Positions 34,439 through 43,983 are shown, counted from the first letter of the stretch. The stretch is 64,000 nucleotides of DNA from an uncultured Caulobacter sp. (GCF_947036865.1 NZ_CAMQSF010000001.1:1-64000); one strand, 5' to 3'. Translations and numbers: made by a program. Notes: generated by a model not told the origin, from the sequence alone.

Positions 34439-36742
34439 TCAGGCCTGCCCTGGGGGCAAGAGCTCGAAGCTGGCGGCAAGGCCGTCCACGGAGGAGTTCG
34501 CGACCCACAGGTCGAACATGCCCGGTTCGGCGAGCCAGTAATCGTTGTCGCCGACGAACATCAGGTTCTCGCGCCTCAGGTCGAAGCGGACCTCGCGGTC
34601 GGCGCCGGGCGCCAGGGCGACGCGCTGGAAGCCCTTCAGTTCGCGCACGGGCCGGGTGCGGCTGGCGACCCGATCGCGGATATAGAGCTGGACGACGTGT
34701 TCGCCGTGGGTCTGGCCGGTGTTCCGCGCCTTGGCGGTGATCCGCAGCGTATCGTTCCAGCCGAGCCGCGCGGTCGACAGCTTCAGGTCCGAGAGAACGA
34801 AGCCGGCATAGCCCAGCCCGTATCCGAACGGATAGAGCGCGTCGTTGCGGATCGACCGCCAGCGGGCCTTGTATTCCTGGGCGTTGGGATCGGCGGGCGC
34901 CGGGCGGCCAGTGGTGCGGCCATTGTAGAAGAACGGCTCCTGCCCGCTGTCGATCGGGAAGCTGACCGGCAGGCGTCCCGACGGATTGACCGTTCCGAAC
35001 ACGACGTCGGCCACGGCGTTGCCCATCTCGCTGCCCAGGAACCAGGTCGCGAGAATGGCCGGCGCGTCGCGCACGACGCCCTCAAGCTGCAGCGCGCGTC
35101 CGTGGCGCAGCAGGACGACGACGGGCTTGCCCGCGGCAGCGACGGCTTCGGCCAGGCGCATCTGCACCGGCGGGATGCGGAGGTCGGTGCGCGACTTGGC
35201 CTCGCCGGTCATGTCCTGGCCCTCGCCGACCGCCAGCAGGACGACGTCGGCGGCCTGGGCGGCGGCGACAGCGCGCTCGAAGCCGCCGGCCAGGGTGGTC
35301 TCGACCTCGCAGCCGCGCTCGACGATCAGGCTGCCCGGGTCGGCGAGTTGAGCGCGCAGGCCCGTCGCCAGGTCGACGTTCAGCCGGCGGTCCGCAAAGA
35401 AGCCGCCCCAGGCGCCCAGCACGTTGTCGCGATCGTCGGCGAACGGCCCGATCAGGGCGATGCGCTTGCCGGCCTTGGGCAGCGGCAGAAGACCCTTGTC
35501 GTTCTTCAGCAGCACGATCGAGCGGGCCCCGGCTTCGCGGCTCAGGGCGCGCGCGGCCGGCGTCGCGGTGCGCGCGCGTTCGGCGTCGGGGTCCAGGGAG
35601 CGGTAGGGATTGTCGAAGAGGCCGATGGCCTCCTTCAGCGCCCGCACGCGGCGCACGGCGGCGTCGACCGTGGCGATCGGCACGGCGCCGGACGCGACCA
35701 GCTCCGGAAGGTAGCGGACATAGAGCCCGCTCTGCATGCTGATATCGATCCCGGCCAGGATCGCCAGCCGCGCCGCGTCGCGGTCGTCGGCGGCGTAGCC
35801 GTGCGCCACCAGTTCCTGGTCGGCGGTGTAGTCGGAGATCACGACGCCCTTGAAGCCCCACTCGCCGCGCAGCACGTCGGTCAGCAGGCGCTTGTTGGCC
35901 GTGGCCGGCACCCCGTTCACGTCGTTGAAGGCCGACATCACCGTCATGGCCCCGGCGGCGAAGGCGGCCTGGAACGGCGGCAGGTGCACCTCGCGCAAGG
36001 TGGCTTCCGAGAGCTCGACGGAATTGTATTCCAGCCCGGCCGTCACCGCCCCATAGGCGGCGAAGTGCTTGGGCGTGGCCAGCATGCTGTCGTCGGCCTT
36101 CAGGTCTCGGCCCTGGAAGCCGCGCACGCGGGCGGCCGCCAGCACCTGGCCCAGATACGGATCCTCGCCGGCGCCCTCGGCGACCCGTCCCCAGCGCTGG
36201 TCCCGCGCGACGTCGACCATCGGCGCGAAGGTCCAGTGCAGACCCGAGGCCGAAGCCTCGCTGGCGGCGGCGCGGGCGGTGCGCTCGGCCAGGTGCGGAT
36301 CGAAGCTGGCCGCCTCGGCCAGCGGGATCGGGAACACCGTGCGGAAGCCGTGGATCACGTCGGCGGCGAACAGCAGCGGGATCTTCAGGCGCGAGCCCTC
36401 GACCGCCGCCTTCTGGGTCTCCAGGGCCGCTTGGGCCCCCACCCCGTTCATCAGGACGCCGATCCGTCCGGCCTTGATCTCGGCGGTCAGGGTCTGGGCG
36501 TTGCGCAGATTGACCAGAGGGTTCATGTCGCCGACCGGCGGACGGATCATGTCGGCGAAGCACGACAGCTGGCCGGCCTTCTCCTCGATCGTCATCTCGG
36601 CGAGCAAGGCCTCGATCCGGCCGGAGGCGCGGGCGAAGGCCCGGGGCGTGGCGACCGCGAGCCCCGCGAGGGCGGCGGCGCCGGACAGGAAGGCGCGGCG
36701 GTTCGACCCGAGCGGGCCGCCGGTCGTCGTCTTCGAGGTCAT
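34439..36742 (-). CDS. GH3 family beta-glucosidase (BglX-like), Tat-exported
   Basis: This 767-residue protein begins with a twin-arginine signal (SNRRAFLSG, Arg15-Arg16, then a hydrophobic stretch to AFA). GH3 domains follow. The (beta/alpha)8 barrel contains LLFAADVIHGFRTVFPIP, TPKHFAAYG (Lys225-His226) and the nucleophile Asp304 in GVVISDYTAD. The alpha/beta sandwich contains KRIALIGPFADDRDNVLGAWGG and the VGEGQDMTGEAKSRTDL acid/base region. A fibronectin-III-like C-terminal domain follows. It hydrolyses terminal beta-glucosides or xylosides in the periplasm. ATG 36740-36742 has a GGGAG Shine-Dalgarno. It lies 72 bp after the symporter gene and downstream of a sugar transporter, consistent with oligosaccharide use. 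Confidence 0.93.
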   Translation of the reverse strand: MTSKTTTGGPLGSNRRAFLSGAAALAGLAVATPRAFARASGRIEALLAEMTIEEKAGQLSCFADMIRPPVGDMNPLVNLRNAQTLTAEIKAGRIGVLMNGVGAQAALETQKAAVEGSRLKIPLLFAADVIHGFRTVFPIPLAEAASFDPHLAERTARAAASEASASGLHWTFAPMVDVARDQRWGRVAEGAGEDPYLGQVLAAARVRGFQGRDLKADDSMLATPKHFAAYGAVTAGLEYNSVELSEATLREVHLPPFQAAFAAGAMTVMSAFNDVNGVPATANKRLLTDVLRGEWGFKGVVISDYTADQELVAHGYAADDRDAARLAILAGIDISMQSGLYVRYLPELVASGAVPIATVDAAVRRVRALKEAIGLFDNPYRSLDPDAERARTATPAARALSREAGARSIVLLKNDKGLLPLPKAGKRIALIGPFADDRDNVLGAWGGFFADRRLNVDLATGLRAQLADPGSLIVERGCEVETTLAGGFERAVAAAQAADVVLLAVGEGQDMTGEAKSRTDLRIPPVQMRLAEAVAAAGKPVVVLLRHGRALQLEGVVRDAPAILATWFLGSEMGNAVADVVFGTVNPSGRLPVSFPIDSGQEPFFYNGRTTGRPAPADPNAQEYKARWRSIRNDALYPFGYGLGYAGFVLSDLKLSTARLGWNDTLRITAKARNTGQTHGEHVVQLYIRDRVASRTRPVRELKGFQRVALAPGADREVRFDLRRENLMFVGDNDYWLAEPGMFDLWVANSSVDGLAASFELLPPGQA

Positions 36743-36814
36743 GGAATCTCCCGGGGGGCGCGTCACAAGGCGCGCAAACTCGCCGCTAAAGCCTCCCGGC
36801 GCAACCGCGCTCGC

Positions 36815-38161
36815 CTATTCGGCCGCGTGCAGCACCGCTTCGATCGGCGCGCCGCCGGCGTTGTAGACCTCGAGGTCCAGGATCCCTTCGCGCTTGGCGA
36901 CGATGGTCGGCACCAGCGCCTGGCCGGCGACGTTCACCGCCGTGCGGCCCATGTCGAGGATCGGATCGATGGCCAGCAAGAGGCCGGCGCCCTCCAGCGG
37001 CAGGCCCAGGGTCGACAGCGTCAGGGTCAGCATGACCGTCGCGCCGGTCAGGCCGGCGGTGGCCGCCGAGCCGATCACCGAGACGAAGACGATCAGGAAA
37101 TAGTCGGAGACCGCCAGGTGCACGCCGAAGAACTGCGCCACGAAGATCGCCGCCACGGCCGGATAGATCGCCGCGCAACCGTCCATCTTGGTGGTGGCGC
37201 CGAACGGCGCGGCGAAGGCGGCGTAGGCGCGCGGCACGCCCAGATTGGTCTCGGTCACCGCCTCGGTCACCGGCAGGGTACCGATCGACGAGCGCGACAC
37301 GAAACCCAGCTGGATCGCCGGCCAGGCGCCCTGGAAGAAGCGAATGGGGTTGAGCCCGTTCAGCGCCAGCAGGGTCGGGTAGACCACCAGAAGCACCAGG
37401 GCCAGGCCGATATAGACCGCCCCGGCGAAGGCGCCGAGTTGGCCCAGAGTGGTCCAGCCGTACTGCGCCACGGCGTTGCCGAACAGGCCGATCGTGCCGA
37501 TCGGCGTCAGGCGGATCACCCACCACAACACCTTGCGGACGATGGCCAGGGCCGAGGCGTTGAACTTCAGGAACGCCTCGCCCGCCTCGCCGACCTTCAG
37601 CGCCGCGACGCCGGTGACCAGCGAGATCACCACGATCTGCAGCACGTTAAACGAAAGGCCCGTCGTGGCCGCGCCGCCGTCGCCGATCTTGGTCGAGGCG
37701 GTCAGGCCCAGGATATTGACCGGCACGAGACCGGTCAGGAAGTCCAGCCACGAGCCGTGGGTCTTGGGCGCCTTGGCCGCGGCGGCCGCGACGCTGGCGT
37801 GCAGGCCCGGCTGCAGGATCACGCCCAGCGCGATGCCGATCAGCACGGCGATCAGGGCGGTGACGGCGAACCAGAACAGGGTCCGCCAGACGAGGCGCGC
37901 GGCGTTTCGCAGTTGGGCGATGTTGGCGATGCTGGCGACAATGGCCGTGAACACCAGGGCCGGCACCAGGGCGCGCAGCAGCTGGATGAAGATCGAGCCG
38001 ACCTGATGCAGGGTCTCGGCCAGGCCATAGCCCGCCTGCCCTTCCGCCGGTCCCAGCTGCCGCGCCAGGAGGCCCAGGCCCAGGCCCACGACCATGGCCG
38101 CCAGGACCTGGATCCCGAAGCCGCTGATGAAGCGGCTGGTCTTGGTGGGGGCGGCGGCCAT
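36815..38161 (-). CDS. Dicarboxylate/amino acid:cation symporter (DAACS family)
   Basis: This 448-residue membrane protein has about eight membrane segments and the DAACS hallmarks. The serine-rich re-entrant loop is FVSRSSIGTLPVTEAV, the second hairpin is AAPFGATTKMDGCAAIYPAVAAIFVAQ, and the NVAGQALVPTIVA region follows. Such proteins import glutamate, aspartate or C4-dicarboxylates with Na+ or H+. In DctA and GltP the signature usually reads ATLPVT-like, as here. ATG 38159-38161 has a GAGGA Shine-Dalgarno; a longer frame begins in a non-membrane leader. It follows the terminator of the sugar transporter, so it has its own promoter or relies on readthrough. Confidence 0.9.
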   Translation of the reverse strand: MAAAPTKTSRFISGFGIQVLAAMVVGLGLGLLARQLGPAEGQAGYGLAETLHQVGSIFIQLLRALVPALVFTAIVASIANIAQLRNAARLVWRTLFWFAVTALIAVLIGIALGVILQPGLHASVAAAAAKAPKTHGSWLDFLTGLVPVNILGLTASTKIGDGGAATTGLSFNVLQIVVISLVTGVAALKVGEAGEAFLKFNASALAIVRKVLWWVIRLTPIGTIGLFGNAVAQYGWTTLGQLGAFAGAVYIGLALVLLVVYPTLLALNGLNPIRFFQGAWPAIQLGFVSRSSIGTLPVTEAVTETNLGVPRAYAAFAAPFGATTKMDGCAAIYPAVAAIFVAQFFGVHLAVSDYFLIVFVSVIGSAATAGLTGATVMLTLTLSTLGLPLEGAGLLLAIDPILDMGRTAVNVAGQALVPTIVAKREGILDLEVYNAGGAPIEAVLHAAE

Positions 38162-38268
38162 GCGCGATCCTCGCGGTTGAAGGCCACGAATGTCGGGCCG
38201 CGCGCTGGGTTTTACGACCGGGCTTTTTCCACAAGCCCTTTCAGGAAAACTGATCGCGTCGCGTGCGG

Positions 38269-38301
38269 TCAAAAAGAAGGGGAGCCCCGAGGAGCTCCCC
38301 T
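38269..38301 (-). terminator. Intrinsic terminator after the sugar MFS gene
   Basis: On the minus strand AGGGGAGC/GCTCCCCT (arms 38294-38301 and 38278-38285) forms an 8-bp stem with an 8-base loop, followed by TCTTTTTG. It lies 26 bp after the stop at 38327. Confidence 0.85.
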
Positions 38302-38326
38302 GTGCGCTCGCGAGGGCGAGGAAGGA

Positions 38327-39640
38327 TTAGTGAACGGTCGCCGCCGGCGCCGCCTCGATCGCCTCGGCCGGCTTGCGGGCCGACCAGCCGAAGGCGGCGA
38401 TGACGAGGTAGCAGACCGCCGGCACGAACATCGCCAGGCCCAGGCCGCCGATGTGGTCGGCGGTGAAGCCGGTCAGCGGCGGGATCACCGCGCCGCCCAC
38501 GATGGCCATGCAGAGCAGGCCCGAGGCGGCGGGCGTCTTCTTGCCCATGCCCTCGATGCCCAGGGCGAAGATGGTCGGGAACATGATCGAGTTGAACAGG
38601 CCGACCGCCAGCAGGGCGTAGCCGGCCGTCGCGCCCGACGTCAGGGCCGAGGTGGTGATCAGGCCCACCACGACCAGCGCGCAGACGGTCAGCGCCTTGC
38701 CGGGCGACACCCGCGCCAGCACCACCGAGCCCAGCAGGCGCCCCACCATGGCGCCGCCCCAGTACCAGGACAGCATCTTGCCCGCTTCCGACAGCGGCAG
38801 GCCCAGGGTGGAGGGCTGGGCCAGATAGTTGGTCATGAAGGTGCCGATCGACACCTCGGCGCCGACATAGACGAAGATGCAGAGCACCGCGAAGGCCAGG
38901 CGCTTGTACTTCAGCAGGCCCAGCATCTCGCCGAGACCGGCGGCGGCCTCGGCCTGGGGCGCCTTGTCGTTCTTGCGCAGGAACCAGAACAGCAGGGCCA
39001 GGACCAGCAGGCCGGCGGCGATGATCAGGTACGGCGTCTGGACCGCGTGCGCCTGGGTGTGGCGCAGGGTCTCCAGCTGGGCCGGCGACAGCGTCGCGGC
39101 GTCCGGCGCCTTCTCGATGTGCTTCAGGATCAGGGCGCTGCCGACGAACGGCGCCAGATAGGTGCCGAACGAGTTCAGGAACTGCGCGAAGGTCAGGCGG
39201 CTGGAGGCGGTCTCGCTTCTGCCCAGCAGGGCGACCAGCGGATTGGCCGCGACCTGCAGCAGGGTGATGCCCGAGGCCAGAATGAACAGCGCACCGAGGA
39301 AGCCGTAATAGACGCCGGTGTTGGCGGCGGGGGCGAACAGCAGGCAGCCGATCATCATGACCACCAGCCCGACGACGACCGCGCGCAGATAGCCGAGGCG
39401 GCTCAGCACCCAGCTCGCCGGCAGGGACATCAGGAAATAGGCCCCGAAGAAGCAGGTCTGGGTCAGGGCGGTCTGGAAGTTGTTCAGCTTGAACAGCGAC
39501 TTCAGCGCCGGCGCGACGAGGTCGACCAGGCAGGTCGAAAAGCCCCAGGCGAAGAACAGCAGAATCACGAAGGGCAGCAGCACGCCGCCGGATTTGCGCT
39601 CGCCGCCCGAAGGCGCGACCGCGCCGCCCATGCCCGCCAT
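38327..39640 (-). CDS. Sugar MFS transporter, FucP/GluP family
   Basis: This 437-residue protein has about 12 membrane segments. It opens with the FucP-type VILLFFAWGFSTCLVDLVAPALKSLF and later shows GITLLQVAANPLVALLG, SRLTFAQFLNSFGTYLAP and GSFLMSLP-like helices. The family imports glucose, galactose, fucose or N-acetylglucosamine by proton symport. ATG 39638-39640 has GGGGAGA upstream. The promoter carries a perfect LacI-type operator (39705-39718), so it is likely induced by its sugar. No lacI-family gene is in the window. The GH3 enzyme downstream fits a sugar-scavenging theme. Confidence 0.9.
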   Translation of the reverse strand: MAGMGGAVAPSGGERKSGGVLLPFVILLFFAWGFSTCLVDLVAPALKSLFKLNNFQTALTQTCFFGAYFLMSLPASWVLSRLGYLRAVVVGLVVMMIGCLLFAPAANTGVYYGFLGALFILASGITLLQVAANPLVALLGRSETASSRLTFAQFLNSFGTYLAPFVGSALILKHIEKAPDAATLSPAQLETLRHTQAHAVQTPYLIIAAGLLVLALLFWFLRKNDKAPQAEAAAGLGEMLGLLKYKRLAFAVLCIFVYVGAEVSIGTFMTNYLAQPSTLGLPLSEAGKMLSWYWGGAMVGRLLGSVVLARVSPGKALTVCALVVVGLITTSALTSGATAGYALLAVGLFNSIMFPTIFALGIEGMGKKTPAASGLLCMAIVGGAVIPPLTGFTADHIGGLGLAMFVPAVCYLVIAAFGWSARKPAEAIEAAPAATVH

Positions 39641-39704
39641 AGCCCGCTTCTCCCCAAATCTTGCCGAGTCCGTCTTGTCGCGGACGCGCCATTCACCGGA
39701 AGCG

Positions 39705-39718
39705 TGACAACGTTGTCA
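39705..39718 (-). promoter_or_regulatory. Perfect LacI-type operator at the sugar transporter promoter
   Basis: TGACAACGTTGTCA is a perfect 14-bp palindrome with the central CG typical of LacI/GalR operators. Read on the minus strand it begins with TTGACA, a -35 element, with a weak -10-like GTGAAT about 17 bp on. A second imperfect LacI-like site, TGATAACGCTACCG, lies at 39744-39757, further upstream of the gene. Confidence 0.7.
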
Positions 39719-39808
39719 ACCACACGACGCGTTTTTCAGCGGATGATAACGCTACCGCGGGAACCGCGACGCCCTCCCCTCGCTTGATCTGGCGAACGGG
39801 AGTGTCTC

Positions 39809-39976
39809 ATGTCGGTTCTGGCGATCCTGCTGATTTCGGGCGTCTTCGTGCTGGCGGCGATGGTCGGCCTGGCCGACGCCTTCGTGCATTTCATCTGCTG
39901 GGGCGCGAGCCGGCTGACCGCGCGCGGCGACGCGGAAGGTCGGGCTCAGCGCCCCGCGCAGGGGATCACCGCGTAG
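39809..39976 (+). CDS. Small membrane protein, 55 residues
   Basis: ATG 39809 opens a 55-residue frame ending TAG 39974-39976, with GGGAG 8 bases upstream and the strong GC3 bias of real genes here. The first 30 residues or so (MSVLAILLISGVFVLAAMVG, then LADAFVHFICWG) form one hydrophobic helix; the rest is polar (RLTARGDAEGRAQRP). The tail overlaps the end of the convergent membrane-protein gene by 31 bp. The function is unknown. It could be a bitopic small protein or a chance frame. Confidence 0.5.
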   Translation: MSVLAILLISGVFVLAAMVGLADAFVHFICWGASRLTARGDAEGRAQRPAQGITA

Positions 39977-41841
39977 CGCGCGGCGACCATCCAGCGGCCG
40001 TCGGGCCCGGCGGCGTCCTCGACATAGGGCGCGCGCGGGGTCCAGTCCCGAGCGTTCAAGGCTGGGTCGAGCTCCGCGCCGTTCCAGCGCGGCCAGACGA
40101 TCCAGGCGGGCGCGTCCGGCGCGGCGCAGAAGGATCGCACCTTCTCCGCGTTCGGCGCTGGCGGTCGTCGCGCGGGGAGCGTCAGGGGGCGGATCCAGTC
40201 TTCGCTCGCCAGACCGGCGGCGCGCAGCCGCGCCGCGCGGTTCCAGAGTTCCAGGGCCAGCGGACGCGAAAAGACCACGCCGGCGCTCTGCACCCGGCTG
40301 CTCCAGCTGGCCCGGCCCATCAGCGCCCAAGGCTCGATGTCGCCCGCCAGGAAGAGCGCCTCGCCGGGCCGATCGGCGGTCATGGCGATCAGCGACGCGT
40401 CCCGGCCTTCGTCGCGGGCGCGGACATAGGGCGAGCGATCGTCCCACAGCAGGGCGGCGAGCAAGCCGATCAGGGCGACGGCCGCGAGACGGTATTCGAC
40501 GCGCGGCGCCCTGGCCCCGCAGGCGACCCAGCCCCCCACCGCCAAGGCGATCGCCGCGCCGGGCAAGCCGCTGCTCCACACCAAGCCCTGGCTGAAGGGC
40601 CAGGCGGCCGGCATGCTTCCCAAGGCGGCGGCCAGGCCGAAGCCCCGCAGGGCGGCATGAATCAGCGCCGCCAGTCCGAGCAGTCCGACCGCTCCGGCGG
40701 AAATCAGCGCGGGCCGGCCAAACCGCACACTCTCGCCCAGCAGCGCGAAGGCGAGGCCGACCGGCGCGAGCAGGAGGCCGATGTCGCCGACATCGCGGAA
40801 CATCGCCGCGGTCGCCAAGAGGGCCAAGGCTAGCCATCCGGCAGGCCCGCGCTTGGGCAGTTCGGCCGCCAGCAGGGCCAGGCAGGCGGAGGCCAGGATC
40901 GCCATCGGGGCCAGCGTCCGCCAGGTCTGGACCTGCAGGAACAGCATCAGCGACAGCCGATCCCCGAGCACGGCGACGATGGTAACGCCCAGCAGCGCGG
41001 CCACAAGCGCGGCCGCCGCCAGCCGACGCGCGCCGTCCCGAAGCACATGAGCGCCCGCCGCGACGAGGCAGAGCTGGACGACGAGGCGGCTCCAGGTCTC
41101 CAGCGGCCAGAGACTGGGGAACAGGATCGGGGCGCGGGCCTCGACCACCGCGCGCCAGGCCGGGTCCATCACGGTGACCAGGCGGTCGGCGATCGGCAGG
41201 CGCAGCATCCCGGCGACGCTCAAGGCCACCAGACCCGCGAGCGCCGCCCACAGCCATCGGCGATCCTCGAGCACCATCGCCACGCCGATCACGGCGGCGA
41301 AGCACAGGCCCATGATCGGGTGGAACAGCATGCCCAGCGCGCACAGCGACAAGCCGGCGAACCGACGGTTTGACAGAGAGGCCGCCAGACCCGCCAGGCC
41401 CGCCGCCTCGGCCAGGCCGCGCGGCGTGGCGTAGGGCTCGCCGAAGCCGATGACGTCCAGCGGGCCGTACAGCGAGGGCAGCACCGCGACGAAGACCAGC
41501 GCCGCCCACCGGACGGCCGGCGGCCTGTCAGCCAGCAGGCGCTCGATCAGCCAGGCCGCCGCCGCGAACTACAGAACCAGCGTCAGTCCGACGATCGCCA
41601 TGGTCCCGTCGGAGAGTCCCAGCAGGCCGATCAGCCGCGCCAGGATCGGCGTGTAGAGACTGAACCCGAACTGACCGTCGTGGGCGAACATCAAGTCGCG
41701 GCCGACCCCGCCGGGGTCCAGCTTGGCCAGGGCGTCGGCGACATAGAGGCGGCCGTCGTGACGCACGCCCTGATAGGGACGGCTGAGCAGGAAGAGGCCG
41801 AAGGCGGCCAGGCCGCCGAGGATGCGGTCGCGCCGGCTCAC
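39946..41841 (-). pseudogene. Polytopic membrane protein interrupted by in-frame TAG
   Basis: One reading frame runs from GTG 41839-41841 to 39946 but carries TAG at 41569-41571 after 90 residues. Before it: RRDRILGGLAAFGLFLLSRP, then HDGRLYVADALAKLDPGGVGRDLMFAHDGQFGF. After it, 540 residues continue with many membrane helices (AAAWLIERLLADRPPAVRW, LPSLYGPLDVIGFGEPYATPRG). The whole resembles large membrane proteins of the glycosyltransferase-C or uncharacterised class with about 12 helices and a soluble C-terminal domain. GTG 41841 overlaps the GtrA stop by 4 bp. Either the gene is broken, the base is a sequencing error, or the C-terminal part is re-initiated at GTG 41484. Confidence 0.75.
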
Positions 41842-42275
41842 GGCCGGGCGGCGGCGGCGCGCGGCGCGCGGAACAGCAGCGCCCGGCGGACCGCGAAATT
41901 GAACACGAAGACGATCCCGGCCGTCGGAATCTTGGCCAGGCCCGGCGTCAGGCGCAGCGCCTCGACCCAGAAGGCCATCAGCCCTTGAGTGAGCAGCAGA
42001 CCCGCCAGGCCCACGCCCAGAAAGCCGACGAACTCGCGCCGCCGGTCGGCGACCCGGCGATGGCGGAACACCACCGACACCGACAGCACATAGGTCACCG
42101 CGATGCCGCTGGCGAAGCCCGTTCCCGAGGCGACCAGATAGTTGACGCCCAGGCGCGTCAGGAGCAGCAGCAGCCCCCAATCGACGCCCAGCGCCAGGCC
42201 GCTGGCCAGGCCGTAGAGGACCAATTCGCGCAGCCCCTCGGGCAGTCGCCGCCAGAGTCGCGCGAAGCGGTCCAT
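41838..42275 (-). CDS. GtrA family membrane protein
   Basis: This 145-residue protein has four membrane helices: LVLYGLASGLALGVDWGLLLLL, FASGIAVTYVLSVSVVF, FVGFLGVGLAGLLLTQGLMAF and FVFNFAVRRALLF. The R-x-x-F near the loops is typical of GtrA. GtrA proteins are thought to move polyprenyl-linked sugars across the inner membrane for cell-surface glycan synthesis. It starts 2 bp after the flavoprotein stop and ends with a 4-bp overlap into the next gene, so it belongs to a three-gene operon with a flavoprotein and a membrane glycosyltransferase-like protein. No GtrB partner is visible in the window. Confidence 0.88.
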   Translation of the reverse strand: MDRFARLWRRLPEGLRELVLYGLASGLALGVDWGLLLLLTRLGVNYLVASGTGFASGIAVTYVLSVSVVFRHRRVADRRREFVGFLGVGLAGLLLTQGLMAFWVEALRLTPGLAKIPTAGIVFVFNFAVRRALLFRAPRAAAARP

Positions 42276-42277
42276 GA

Positions 42278-43777
42278 TCAGGCGGCGGCCTTGGTCGGGA
42301 CCAGGCGCTGGCTGCGCAGCGCCTCGCGGGCGCCCGAGACGCCGGCCTCGCCGTATTCGGCGTCCTCGTTGACCTCCCACACGTCGTGGACGATCTCGCC
42401 GGCGATGATGTTCTCGGCCGTCAGCAGGCCGGTCATCATAGCGTGGTCCTGATTGTTGTACTTGTGCATGCCGTTGCGCCCGACCAGGTGCAGGCCCGGG
42501 AAGTGCATCTTCAGGTCCAGCCGGATCATCTTGACGTGCTCGGCATAGGCGTCGTCATAGACCGGATAGGCCTTGTGCTGGCGCACCACGCAGGCGTCGT
42601 AGACGTCGCCGGGCGCCATCAGGCCGATCTTGCCGATCTCGCGCTTGGCCTGGGCGATCAGGTCCTCGTCGGTGCTGGTCCACAGGCCGTCGCCCTCGAA
42701 GCAGAAATATTCGAGGCCCAGGCAGGTGGAGACGCCGTCGGGGATCATCTCCGGCGACCACGAGCGGAAGTTCTGCACGCGGCCGACCTTCACCGACGGG
42801 TCGTGGATATAGATCCAGTTGTCCGGCAGCTCCTTCTGCGGCTTGCCGATCAGCACCACCGTCAGGAAGTCGCGGTACATCAGCTCGCCCGCGTGGAAGA
42901 CGCTCATCGGCGTCGGGCTGATCGCCTGCATCAGCTCGCGGATCGGCGCGGACGAGACCACGTGGTCGGCGGTGTAGATCTCGGCCTTGCCGTCGGCGCC
43001 GGTCACCGAGACCGTCCAGATCTTGGCCAGCTTGTCGTAGTGCAGCCCGTCGACCTTGCGGCCCAGCCGCACGTCGCCGCCTAGGGCCATGATCTTGTCG
43101 GCGCAGGCCTCCCACATCATGCCGGGGCCCTTGCGCGGATAGCGGAAGCTCTCGATCAGGGTCTTGGGCGCGCCCTCCCCGCCCTTGGCCCTCACGCCCA
43201 GCGAGCGCTTGACGCCGTCGATGATCGCCGCGCCCAGGTCCAGGCCCTTGATGCGCTGGCTGGCCCAGTCGGCCGAGATCTCGTCGCAGCTCATGCCCCA
43301 CACCTTCTCGGTGTAGGTCTTGAAGAAGATCGAGAACAGCTTCTCGCCGAACTGGTTGCGGACCCACTGGTGGAAGGTCGTCGGGTTCTCGATCGGGTTC
43401 AGCTTGGCCCAGCCGAACGAGGCCATGCACTTGGTGGCGGTCCAGACGCCCAGATTGGCCAGGGCCTCGAAGGCCTTCAGCGGATAGGCGTAGAACTTCT
43501 CGCGGTAATAGATGCGCGACAGGCGCGGACGGTCGATGAAGTCGTCGGGCAGGATCTCGTTCCAGAGGTCGACGATCTCCTTGCTCTTCGAGAAGAAGCG
43601 GTGGCCGCCGATGTCGAACTTGAAGCCCTTGTAGTCCACGGTGCGGCTGATGCCGCCGACATAGACGGGATCCATCTCCAGCACGGTGACCGCGCGGCCG
43701 GCCTTGGCCAGGGTATAGGCGGTCGTCAGGCCGGCCGGGCCGGCGCCGATCACCAGGGTTTCCACGTGCTGGGCCAT
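42278..43777 (-). CDS. FAD-dependent oxidoreductase (amine oxidase / UDP-galactopyranose-mutase-like)
   Basis: This 499-residue protein starts with a Rossmann FAD site (ETLVIGAGPAGLTTAYTLAKAG) and the second glycine-rich contact VGGISRTVDYKGFKFDIGGHRFF, typical of COG1232/COG1233 amine oxidases and close to UDP-galactopyranose mutase. The late segment LHLVGRNGMHKYNNQDHAMMTGLLTAENI is the conserved FAD end-motif of a subgroup found in polysaccharide and glycolipid clusters. The reaction is unknown. ATG 43775-43777 has GGAGGGG upstream. It heads the operon with GtrA and a membrane protein, which supports a role in surface glycan or lipid-linked sugar chemistry. Confidence 0.85.
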   Translation of the reverse strand: MAQHVETLVIGAGPAGLTTAYTLAKAGRAVTVLEMDPVYVGGISRTVDYKGFKFDIGGHRFFSKSKEIVDLWNEILPDDFIDRPRLSRIYYREKFYAYPLKAFEALANLGVWTATKCMASFGWAKLNPIENPTTFHQWVRNQFGEKLFSIFFKTYTEKVWGMSCDEISADWASQRIKGLDLGAAIIDGVKRSLGVRAKGGEGAPKTLIESFRYPRKGPGMMWEACADKIMALGGDVRLGRKVDGLHYDKLAKIWTVSVTGADGKAEIYTADHVVSSAPIRELMQAISPTPMSVFHAGELMYRDFLTVVLIGKPQKELPDNWIYIHDPSVKVGRVQNFRSWSPEMIPDGVSTCLGLEYFCFEGDGLWTSTDEDLIAQAKREIGKIGLMAPGDVYDACVVRQHKAYPVYDDAYAEHVKMIRLDLKMHFPGLHLVGRNGMHKYNNQDHAMMTGLLTAENIIAGEIVHDVWEVNEDAEYGEAGVSGAREALRSQRLVPTKAAA

Positions 43778-43983
43778 CCGCCCCTCCGATCCCATTTGGC
43801 CAGAGCATGGGGGCCGGATGGTTAAGGCGCGGTCGCGAGGCGTGGTGAATCCCCATTAATCGTGAACGCCTCGACGTCGCGCCCGCCCGGCGCGCCAAAG
43901 TCGCCCAGCCGACACGTTCGCATCCTTCCGCCTGGAACGCGCGTTGTGACGCCGAGGGACTTCAAACCGGCGAGGATCCATCC

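Noticed and set aside
41569-41571. TAG as recoded (pyrrolysine or suppressed) codon
   Set aside because: There are no pyl genes, no stem-loop and no other internal TAG in the window; a mutation or error is simpler.
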